Shown here: one piece after another, positions 23,390 through 33,325 of the stretch
How the letters are laid out: every line of letters begins with the position of its first letter
Numbering within the stretch: the stretch's first letter is position 1
Source: Azadirachta indica
Lineage: Eukaryota; Streptophyta; Magnoliopsida; Sapindales; Meliaceae
DNA: 64,000 nucleotides
Assembly (NCBI GenBank): GCA_022749755.1
Contig: CM040450.1
Coordinates: 9,136,913-9,200,912 of the forward strand
Reading direction: 5' to 3'
Program-made: the position numbers and the translations under genes
The notes under the pieces: model-generated
What the model saw: the letters and a program-made list of their open reading frames with translations, nothing else
What the model was told of the DNA's origin: nothing
Database searches by the model: none

Positions 23390-24080
23390 CATGATTGGCG
23401 ACCTTAATAGAAAGAAATAATTCAAGCAAATTAGCTTATCTTACCAAACATGAAGTATTTGAAATTGTAAAATGTTAAATCCATTGAATATAAATGCATG
23501 TTTGTGGGAAAACATAACGAAAATGACAAGATTATTAGGTACAAAGTGTGATTTATCATTCAAGATTTGTCTTAGAGACTTGAAATTAACTTTGATGAAA
23601 CTTAATCTTCTATGATAGATGTGATTAAGTTTTGATTTTTAATAAGTTTGGTTGCATCTTATAAATGTAGTGACAACTTATCTGTATAGGTCATTTGATG
23701 TTAATTTTTATATGAAAATCCCTGAAGAATTTAAAATGCCTGAAGCATACTTTTGTTACCACTTCCAATCATTATAAGATTCTACCACTATGTAAGGCAA
23801 ATAGAGAATGTATATGATTGTGATCTATTATCCATTACATAGAATACATGCAACCTATCTTCCGCTATAGATATTCCCATGATAATGTATGAATACATTA
23901 TTGCTTGTATTGATAAGGTTAGAAGATAATATACCAAAGGTGATCGAAACAAGCGTATCTCACCGAAGTTCTTATACTTAAGAGCTCTAGTGGAGCCATC
24001 AAATTGATGTTAAACAAATAACTTTTATTTGTATTTTCATTAATCTACTCACCAAAGCTTTGCCTATGTCAACTTTTAGG
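23390..24080 (+). mobile_element. degenerate copia pol remnant (plus strand)
   Basis: Three landmarks in the correct order show copia pol: GKHNENDKIIRYKV at about 23507-23550 (RT start, usually RNENNEIVRYKAR), MKIPEEFKMPEA at about 23713-23750 (RT segment), and DRNKRISPKFLYL at about 23942-23980 (RNase H end). The spacing is far shorter than in an intact element, so large deletions have occurred, and stops are common. Confidence 0.75.
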
Positions 24081-25160
24081 TACTCCATAAATTGTCAGAG
24101 GAATTTTAATGAGGAGAATTTCATCAGGGGCAGCATAACTTTCAATAGAAGAACTGAAAGAATCGTGTGCATAATACTCTTTTCTCCTTCGATCGGGTTT
24201 TCTGCTGTTGGGTCTTACTGGCGACGTTATTAATGAGGACATATTAAGCATAAATCTAATGACAATTGAAGTAGGTGAAATCCAAAGAAGCGTATAATGA
24301 TTGGGTGTCTTTTTCTTGTTGGTGTGTTTGGTGACACTTGACTTGTTGGCTTTCATGTATTGGGTATTTTTGAAGGCTTTTTCTCATTAGTGAATTTCGC
24401 CACCTTCATTTTCTCTCATGGAACAAGTATCTTACATATTTAAAGTTGTTAAGTGTAGAGAAGCCACTGAATGATCTTTAATTGATTGCATGTGGTGGCA
24501 CACTTTCATATATTCATTATTCAATATATCGAATGTAAAACTCACTTCCCTTGCAAAACCTTACATAACCTTTTATTGACAATTTTGATTTATAGTTTGA
24601 ACACATATCACTGTACTCATTTCTATTTATGGTCTAAAATAAAAATTATAAAAAATAATTAATTATCTAAAAATTCGAATCTTATTGTATAAAACTTGAA
24701 AATACCAATGTTTGTGAGATGATGATTAGCATCTAAGTACTAACCTTTGTAAACTATTCCTTCAGTTTCTAAAGTAAGTAGCCTTGTGCTTTTAATTTGA
24801 AGCTCCTTGATAATTCTTTGATCTTTGTTGTGGTAGAGAATGTGGCAGAGGAAGATTATGGTGTTGCTGAGGTTTATTCAAATGCTATAACGGAGTATAG
24901 TCCTTGATGATAGCAAAAATTGATTGTCTGTCTAACTTTATTACAAATTTGACACACAGATCTTGAGTTGTTTCTGCCACCAAGTCTTCTTCCTCCATGT
25001 TAGTTTCATTTTCCCCTCATTCCCTCTCTTTGGCTACCAGATCCAAGATTTTGATTATAATTTGCTAGCTTTTTCATCATTCTTCTTAAATTATTTAATC
25101 TGAACATAATTTGCAATACAATTCCACGAGTTATTGTTTTATTAAAAGTATTCTATCGCT
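24081..25160. other. intergenic stretch, nothing firm
   Basis: A 95-codon minus-strand ORF (24069-24356) overlaps the left end but has no recognisable motif. The sequence just after 24080 may still belong to the copia remnant. Confidence 0.4.
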
Positions 25161-25165
25161 CAATC

Positions 25166-25870
25166 CTACATTCTCTGAGTAAGTAGAATAGAGTACACCT
25201 CATGCAAATTGATAACCGTTAATATAACAATAACCCTTGGATCATACTCAAACCTAACTCCTCCTAGAAGATGCAAAAAGAGATTATCATGACTTATAAA
25301 ATTTCGAGTTGCTATCAAATTGTAAGAAACGTTCTTCACTTTTAGAAAGTACTCAGCTATTGTAAATCTATCTTTCTTTGCACGTTGTTTGAAGTAGAAA
25401 ATAAAGTTGTAAGACTTTGGCCTTGGATTATAAACCAAACTACTTCTTAAGAACTTACCAAACCTCAGATGAAGATCTGCAACCATTTCACAAGATTAAT
25501 ATTGCCTCACTCACAGAAGGAAGAAGCAAACTAAGAAAAAGGTGGTTTTGCATCTTTCAAATCGCATATTCAGGATTCTCAATTGATAGACCTCCATTTC
25601 TTTCCAGAAGAAAATGAGAAGGTTGAAACCGACCTTCATTAACGAACTCCTCGAGTCCATTTCCTTTAATTGATGGTAACACTTGTGATTTTCACATAAG
25701 ATTGTTAGATCTATCAAGTTTGATTGGTACTAAGAAGGAAAACAATGATTCCGAAGAAGGATTAAAGAAAGAAAGATTAGCATTTGCAATATTTGGCTCT
25801 AATACCAACAAAAGTTCTTAAAATAGAGGTGTTTGATTGACTAGCAATATACTGAGAACTTCTTTTAGAG
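25166..25870 (-). mobile_element. copia gag fragment with primer-binding site, third minus-strand copy
   Basis: On the minus strand there is a primer-binding site at 25795-25810 (plus strand GGCTCTAATACCAAC), then gag in two frames. The better part (25166-25486) shows the gag signature FTIAEYFLKVKN and FLHLLGGVRFEYDP, close to the UBN2 consensus IxEYLLK...LLGGLGxEYDP. LTR sequence probably extends upward from about 25820, but its outer end is not defined. It is a different subfamily from the copies at 3.6-4.3 and 8.3-8.8 kb. Confidence 0.8.
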
Positions 25871-28300
25871 AGAGATGATGAATTTTAGCTTCTGTTATTA
25901 ACATTCTTGTAGAGTAAAGGAGGTTAGTGTACCTACAGCTTTACATGAAAACTCTTAGAACTCTTTGGATTCTGTAGAAAGTATCTCTAACCAACTCTTA
26001 GCTTCAAGAGTACACTTGGTTAAATTAAACAGCAAACACACGTGACTCATAACAAACACAAATTCATTTAACTAAATCTTTCAACTAAAGAGAGTTTGAT
26101 AGCTCGACATTACTTGACAAGTCAGTAACGAGGGTGGGCATGGTTCAGTTCTTGCCACTATCAAACCAGAGAAAATTTTTTATTCTCAATTTTTAAGTAT
26201 CAAACTTGACGGAATGCAGATATGGAACTGAGCCGAAACTGATTGGTTTAGTTTTGGTCTAGTTTTAGTTTTTAGTTATAAATTTAATTTTTTTAGTTTA
26301 AGAAATAAGAATATATTTTTCCAATTTTAAAGATAATTAAAAATTTTGGAATATAAAAATGTATGTATATATATATATAACGAATCAACATTATTATATT
26401 TTTACATATATATATATATATGTTTACATTCATTTATAAACCATTAGATTTATGCACTCCTAACATTTGATATTAATTTAATATATGCATTAAATAGATG
26501 CGTTATATTAAATTTTAACCATTGAAAATATATAAATTAATAGTTTATAAATAATATAAAAATTTATAAGAAAAAGGTGGTCAAAATTGATAAAAAAATA
26601 CTGTAATATAAAATAACATCAATAAAACTAAAAAAATTTTTGGTCCGATCTAGATATTTGAAACCAGTATCAAAACTAAGCTTAGACCAAATGACACTTG
26701 AAACTAAAACAGACCTATCACTTTTGGTTAGATAAGATTTAGTTTTTAGTTTTTGGGCTTTTTGCTCAGCCTTATTAGTAACAGAGATATTTCAGTATAC
26801 CTATTGGCATTTTCAAAATCAGAGTCAGAGAACTCCATTTCTCTAAACATTTATCCACAAACAACGGCAAAGCTCTTCAGGGGCCCTAGGCCCCACCAAA
26901 ATTTTTTAAAGAAAATATTAATTTTTATTTTATATCTTAAATAGAGATATAAAATATCCATTTGGCCTCTCAAAAATATTTTTTACAGGTTTGATATTTT
27001 TTTATATTAAAATGAATATCTTTCTTTTTATATTTTTAATTATTTATTTCTAAATTATGTAATGATAAATTAGTTAAACACATATTTTTTTAAATTTAAA
27101 ACCTATATTATTGATACTTTACTTATAAAATAATTTTTCTTTAAGAAATTACTTATTTAGTTTTTTCATTCGTATAATTGGAAGTCTTTTCTTTATAGGA
27201 GAAGTATATAATTTTGAAAGGTTTTCTTTGTAAAAAAACTATGAGGAATTTTTCTTACTATATATATTTATAAATCTATACGAAATAATTAATAACATCA
27301 AGTTTGTTAATTTTCTTAATTTTCTTTCTCCTTTAGTAGTCTTTTTTAATTTTTAATAAGTTAGTATGTCCTAGTAATTTTTTTTTTATTTCTATATATT
27401 ATTAACGTTAAATAAGTAATTTTTTTGATTTCTACGTATTATTAACGTTAAATAATAATATTATTGTTAATACTTTAATTTTAATATTTATTTATTAATT
27501 TTTTGAATTAAAAAATTAAATTATTATTTGGTCCCCCTAGGTCTTAAATTCTGGCTCCCCCACTATCCACAAAGTTTTCACAACATATTGATGGTTGCAA
27601 AATCTCAAGTAATATTTTCAAAAGGATTGTGTGCGCTAATGGTGCCTTCACCTTCAAATGAGACACAAACATTATTGGTAGGAATGGTTTTACCATTTCA
27701 TCCGAAAGAGCAAAATATATAAAATAGTTATTACTGATTGTGAGGACTTTTGCCTAATACAAATTTCAGAGAAGTTTTTTCATTTTGATTACTTCATCAT
27801 ATCCAATATCAGTAATAGCATTTTCTAAATGTATATTAGTCTCGAAGTTAGAATATGAGATTACTTAAGTTTCAAGTCGCCACAGGATTTCAGATTTAAA
27901 TCCTCAAGGAAGAAGCCTAACTATTTTGAAACCAAGCTTGCACAATTTTTGGTCCAATAATCAAATTTTAAATTTCATTATAAAATATGATAGTTTTAAT
28001 TTACATAAATAATTTATGAGTAGAAATTTAAGTTAAATCGGTATGTCGTCCTCAAATTTTTCATTTAAGACCAAATTGTCCATATTACTTACGAGTAGGC
28101 CCATGATTCCCTTGGAAGAAGATAACCATTTGTTTTGGGTCACGTTCGACCTTTTCCTAATATAATGAAAACTCCTAATATACCATGAACTCTAGATTTA
28201 CTTGGTCCTTATTAGTTACGACGTTGTTCAAAACATATTATATGCATGGGAAAGAATACCTTTTTCCTTGTTAAACACAAGAATATAACCATTTCTTCTA
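25871..28300. other. AT-rich intergenic stretch with transposon traces
   Basis: No host gene is recognised. A GGGGCCCTAGGCCCC phrase at 26880-26895 and a related GGTCCCCCTAGGTC phrase at 27531-27544 bracket about 650 bp of AT-rich DNA and may be the ends of a small transposon. TA microsatellites lie at about 26367-26380 and 26407-26421. Short ORFs at 26753-26944 and 27528-27722 are not convincing. Confidence 0.45.
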
Positions 28301-28549
28301 TGACGTTGTTCCATACCTCTCTCTTTGAATAAATTCCCTAAAATCCCGCGAGAATTTTCTATTAAAATTAACAGAATATTTAGGAATTTCTAATTTTAAC
28401 CTTGACTCAACCCAAAAATAAAAGAAACAAGAATGGATCAAACCCTCCACTCCATCTAAAGTGCTATGGTTCAAGCAATAGGCCAAGGTAAATTCTATTA
28501 ATATGTTTTCCACTATTAACATATATAGTATCTCCAAACATTATAATTA

Positions 28550-29260
28550 TGTTAAATGCAGCCAATCCTATATTTAAATAAATATTGTAAAAATATTTTG
28601 TAGTAATTTCTTTTTGTAAATTTTTAAATAAATTTGGATAGAAAAATTAATATTTTTTAATTATGTAAACATTAAATTAATATCCTTTTTGTAAAAAAAT
28701 TGAAAAAAAATTAAATTAATAATTATGTTATAATAGTAAAGTCATAATTATTTTATATAAAAATTAGAAAAATAAAATTTCTAGTCTAATTAAATAATCG
28801 AATCAATTTATAAAAATTACAAAGAAAAATGTATTTCTTTTTAAACATTAAACTAATAATGATTTTGTAAAAAAAATTGCATAAAAATTATGATAATAAT
28901 TTTTCTGTAGCATTAAAAAATTAAATATAAATTTGTAAACCCAAATTAATAAAAAAAATTGCAATATATATATTTTTAGCATTAAACTAATAATGATTTT
29001 GTAAAAATTTTGCATAAAAACTAAAATGATAATTATTATGTAATGATAAAAAATTAAATATAAATTTGTTAATGAAATTAATTAATAAGAATTACAAAAA
29101 TATATTTTTATAGCATTACAACAATAATAATTTTGTAAAAAATTTACATGTATTAAATATTAAACTAATTAACCATAATTAATAATTATTTTGTAGCACT
29201 AAAAATTAAATATAAATTTACAAACTCAAATTAATTTATAAAATATATTATAAACGAAAA
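28550..29260 (+). repeat. degenerate repeat region related to the CACTA element at 54 kb
   Basis: The start (TTAAATGCAGCCAATCCTATATTTAAATAAATATT, 28552-28586) matches 54416-54450 inside the CACTA-like element. After it, a motif of the form TAGCATTAAACTAATAATGATTTTGTAAAAA---TTGCATAAAAA recurs about every 130 bp (28840, 28980, 29110). I infer a relative of the 54-kb element with tandemly repeated interior. Confidence 0.5.
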
Positions 29261-29584
29261 AAGATGCCCGGCAATATACTATTTAGAAAGTATAATCTTG
29301 CTTGACGGTAAACTCCTGCCTTCTAAGTGAGAATGCAGTGATTTAAATGCTAATAACTTGTGTTTTTTGTTTTTTTTAATCAAATTTACATCCGATTTGA
29401 AATCCAATGGATAATATAATAAAAAATAACGACTTGGGTCATTTTATTCTTGTGCCTACATCCAACAGGGGAAAAGGTATGGCATAAAAACACATTATAT
29501 GTATACTGTAAATTTGAAACATACAAACCCCAAACATCAATAGTTTTTTACATGTGCAGAAACTTTGAGCGTGGTAACCCTTAA

Positions 29585-30115
29585 TTAATTATAAGGTATT
29601 GGAATGGCTTTCAATGGAACAGATTTGACGCCCATTTGCTCAGTCATATCCATCTCCTCCCTCCTAAGCCCGTTTGGGAACACCCAATCGAAGGCTGCAA
29701 AAGTGACCCTAATGCCAATGAAAGCACGCGAGAAGCAAGAGGCATAGGGCACATTCTGCATCCAGAACCAAATGGTATAAACTCAAAATGCTGACCCTTG
29801 TAATCCACCGTGTTTAGCTCCAAGAATCTCTCCGGCTTGAACAATAATGGATCTTTCCAAGTTTTGGGGTCTTGTCCAATTGCCCAAGCGTTCACTAGAA
29901 TTTGTGTTTCTTTCGGTATGTAACAGCCTTGCATGCTGCAAGAGTTCATGGCCCTATGTGGAGCAAGAAATGGTAGAGCTGGGTGAAGTCTTAATGTCTC
30001 TTTAATGACTGCTTTAGGGTAAGGCAGATTTTCAACTTCCTTCTCTTCAAGCTTCTTCTTACAGGCAACAGTGCTTCTGTTGGGTGCAAGCGGAAAGAAG
30101 TGGGAAACAATAATA
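29585..30115 (-). pseudogene. cytochrome P450 3' remnant (CYP76-like)
   Basis: The minus strand encodes the C-terminal part of a plant P450: helix K (KETLRLHP), the PERF motif (KPERFL) and the heme loop (FGSGCRMCP). CYP76-type wording (NAWAIGQDP, QHFEFIPFG) supports that family. The invariant Gly two residues after the heme Cys is missing (CPMPLA), consistent with a small in-frame loss. A frame change near 29700 means the proper tail (AFDWVFPNGLRREEMDM... ending IPIPYN and a stop at 29585-29587) is in another frame. All N-terminal sequence is absent; a copia end lies directly upstream. It cannot make a working monooxygenase. P450 is certain, the CYP76 assignment moderately so. Confidence 0.85.
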
Positions 30116-30179
30116 ATGCTATTGAAAACTTTCTTTTTTTTTTTTTTTAATTTATCTGGAAAACAGAGTTGCATTTTTT

Positions 30180-30355
30180 GCAGAACATTTGCTGCTGCAT
30201 AATTTTTTTACATTAGACTTACCATTACAACTTCACTCACTCTATTTAAAACACAATATTATTAACTAGCTAACCAGACTTTTGTTTTATCAATAAAACT
30301 CTGCAACTGTGAAACATCTGTTCTGATATTCACGATTGCAAATTACTTTCCGACA
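30180..30355 (-). repeat. 3' LTR piece of a copia element
   Basis: On the minus strand a purine-rich tract (AATTAAGAGGGGG, about 30356-30370) is followed by TGTCGGAAAG at 30355, the usual junction of polypurine tract and 3' LTR. The LTR can be followed for about 175 bp before P450 sequence takes over near 30115-30180. Confidence 0.6.
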
Positions 30356-30362
30356 CCCCCTC

Positions 30363-30710
30363 TTAATTTGTAATCTTCAATTGCTCTTTAAATCTTTCAA
30401 ACTTCTCAATTGTGACTACTTTGGTCGGAACATCTGCAGGTTGTTCATGAGTGCTAATGAATTCCATGCTAATTTTTCCTTTGAACACCAAATCACAAAT
30501 GAAATGATGACGAAGCGCAATGGGCTTTGATCTAGCATGAAAAACTGGATTTTTTGTCACTGCAATGGCTGACATGTTGTCACAATAAATTTTTGTTGAT
30601 TCTTCTTAATTAAACTGCAAATCCTTGAGAATTCTTCTTAGCCAAATAGCTTCACAAGCTGAATATGATGCTGCAATGTACTCTGCCTCAGCTGAGGATA
30701 AAGCTAAACT
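30363..30710 (-). pseudogene. copia RNase H fragment
   Basis: The minus strand shows SAEAEYIAASYSACEAIWLRR (about 30640-30705) and then YCDNMSAIAVTKNPVFHAR and EQPADVPTK, the standard end of copia polyproteins. One in-frame stop (TAA) sits near 30610. It ends against the polypurine tract and 3' LTR at 30355. Everything upstream is missing, and hAT sequence follows at 30720. Confidence 0.88.
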
Positions 30711-30719
30711 TCAAAGTTA

Positions 30720-31932
30720 CTTCATAAAATGTCTTCAAAAATTTCATAAACCTTAACACTGAGAAGTTGGCGGCCCTAGTCTTACCTTTCCATTTTTAGT
30801 TTCTTCAAAGTAAGGCAAATAAAGAAAATCATCATCTTGCATTTTGTCAAATGCTTTTTGGAACTTTAATGCACTTTCTAACATCAAGTACATTGAATTC
30901 TATCTTATAGGAACATCCATCACCACAAGTCCTTTGGATGAAATTTTTTCTGCACATATTTTGATTTTAGCTAGTCTTGCCGCAGAAGATCGGATGTACT
31001 TCATAGCATTGCGAATTTTCACTATTGCTTCATCCACTTCTTTTAATCCTTCACTAACAATCAAATTAAGAATGTGCGCAGAACATATCAAATGCAAGTA
31101 TTCTCCATTTAGCACTAAAGCATCACTACCCGAATTTTTTAACTTCCTTCTAATATAATTTACTGCCACATCATTTGAACTTGCATTATCGATAGTAATA
31201 GTAAACAATCTCTCTATATCCCAATCTTGTAAACATGCCTCAATCAATTTGCCAATGGTCTCCCTTTTATGATTTGGAACCATACCAAAACTCAATATTC
31301 TCCTTTGCAAATTCCAATCATTATCAATGAAATGCATTATAATTACCATATAGCTGATGTTTTGAATTGAAGTTCATATGTCAATAGTGATACTAACCCA
31401 TTGCCCATTTGCAGAAAATATGTTCTTCAATATAGCTTTCTCATTTACATATAACTGAAGCACATCCCTTGCAATTGTTCTTCGCGATGGAATATCAAAC
31501 TTTGGACAAGCAATTCTACAAAACTCTCGAAACCGCTCACACAACTCATCAACAATAATCATCTTGACTAATGCTTTTCTACATGCTACTTTGTTAAAAT
31601 CTATAGACATCAAAGTAGTAGCAGAACTCTCACCACCATCACCATCAGTCTTACTTTTTGCAAAAGTTAATACTGTTTACTTCTTATCTACTACACTACT
31701 TTTATATGTGAGGCACCTATTCAAATGTTTATGCAAACCAAAAGTTCCAACAATACTACTACTCACAAGCAAAATCTTTGTGACAATAATGACACTCAGC
31801 TCTTTTTCCACCTGGCAACTTAGTCAAAAATTTCCAAACATTGAATCTCAACTTCTTATCACATCTTGAAACTTCCTCTTGATTTGATTCATCATCCTCA
31901 TTAATATTATGCCTTTTGTAAGTCAAGTCCAT
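30720..31932 (-). pseudogene. hAT transposase (BED zinc finger, RICESLEEPER-like), broken
   Basis: The minus-strand start is at about 31932. A BED zinc finger follows (VWKFLTKLPGGKRAECHYCHKDF, about 31770-31830), then a region with several stops, then the transposase core. Core motifs are RRTIARDV, the DIWTS site (Trp replaced by TGA at about 31379-31381, between VSITIDI and TSIQNISY), the RLFTITIDNASSND block and the CSAHILNLIVSEGL block. The C-terminal dimerisation domain is not seen, as the element stops near 30720 against copia sequence. From family knowledge this is an Ac/hAT transposase; the stops show it is dead here. No terminal inverted repeats were identified. Confidence 0.88.
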
Positions 31933-33260
31933 CTAAAAAAAGAATAGAAAAAAAAAATCAGTAAGTAGAAACAAAATATAATCATAATATAAACAAATAT
32001 GTCTCACAAGATTAATTACCATTTTCTATAAGAAACTTATTGACAATGGATGTCCAGAACAGTTGTTGTTTTGAGCATGAAAATGCTCAGAAATAGCCTC
32101 TTAATCTTATTTCATATTTAATACCTAATTCATTTTCCATAGTTTTTTCAAATGAAGACTAATAGACTATATAATCTACCATTGTTTAAGGTTTTACTGT
32201 AGCAATAATCACAAAACAAATAACGTATGATTTTAGTGATTTAACTCAAAGATTTAGCATAAAATGACTTAAATGAAGTAAGAATGCAAAGAATAAACAT
32301 GATTAGGATAAAAATTACAAACATTAATAATGAATTTGACAAACTTTGTAGGAAATCGTAGGTGGAATCGAGGGTTAGTAACTTATTACTGGTACAAATT
32401 GCAATTGAAAGTGAAGAAAATAAACTTAGAAATCGAATATTTGAACTTAAAAGAATGAAGAATTCAAGAACAAAGGTGCTTTTCTTTTTCCAAAGCCGAA
32501 GAAAATGAAAGAAAGTAGAAAACATGAAGAAAAACAAATGGAGAGAATTTGGTAGTGGAAATGAAAAGTGCAAGTTTTTTTTTTTTTTTTTTTTTGCTTA
32601 AAACCCAAAACGATGTTGTTTTGGTTTATAAAATAAAAAATAAAAAAATTCAGTCCGATTCGGATTTTTTAGTGTAAAACTAAAATCGGAGCGAAATTTT
32701 CAGGTTTTTTTATTTAAACACCGAATCCGGACCAAATTCTACTAAATTTCAAATTGAACCCGTCAATTTTGAATTTGGTTTAGTCCGGTGCAGTTCGATT
32801 CCAATTTTTTACTTAGTCCTATTTTAAAGATAATATTTTAGATTTCTCTAAAAAAATATTAATCTTAAATAGTAATTAAGATAATATTAAGGGGTTTTTA
32901 GTTGTTTTTAAGAACTAAAGGGTTGATAATTTATTAGAAAAAATTTTGGATGATAACAATTTTGTCCCTAAATGCTAAGACAAAATATTTTCTCAACATA
33001 AATGGCAAATAAAACAAGTTAAACAAAAGGTACAGATTAAACAGTCAAAATTGAATAAACTATATCAAAATTCTTAGTTAACCTACATTTAAGGGACAAA
33101 AAATGTTATTATTCCTTTGTAATTATCAGTGTGTAATTAATGTTGTGATAAATACAGTAATATTATAAAGATATACATCACAAATGAATAATTTTTTTTT
33201 TTTTAATAATAGTAATTATCTACAACTTAGAATATGTTCATCCATATGATCTAATCTCCA
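31933..33260. other. intergenic region between the hAT remnant and the beta-galactosidase
   Basis: AT-rich, with a poly(T) run at about 32575-32595 and a CCGAATCCGGACC-like phrase (32720-32735) that may be transposon leftover. No gene is seen. Confidence 0.5.
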
Positions 33261-33270
33261 CTATAAATAA
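33261..33270 (+). promoter_or_regulatory. TATA box of the beta-galactosidase gene
   Basis: CTATAAATAA lies about 60 bp upstream of the ATG at 33326, a normal distance for a plant gene with a short leader. Confidence 0.6.
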
Positions 33271-33325
33271 GCACTTAGCTTAATTAATTATTAGTATTCA
33301 CATACTAAGTAAAATTGAAGCTAAA

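Noticed and set aside
24069..24356. 95-codon minus-strand ORF
   Set aside because: It overlaps the end of a copia remnant on the other strand and has no motif.
26880..27545. GGGGCCCTAGGCCCC and GGTCCCCCTAGGTC as transposon ends
   Set aside because: The inverted match is short and imperfect, so it is mentioned only as a trace and not called as an element.
32241..32573. 110-codon minus-strand ORF, very Phe/Leu/Ser-rich
   Set aside because: Composition reflects an A-rich plus strand; it looks like low-complexity read-through rather than a membrane protein.
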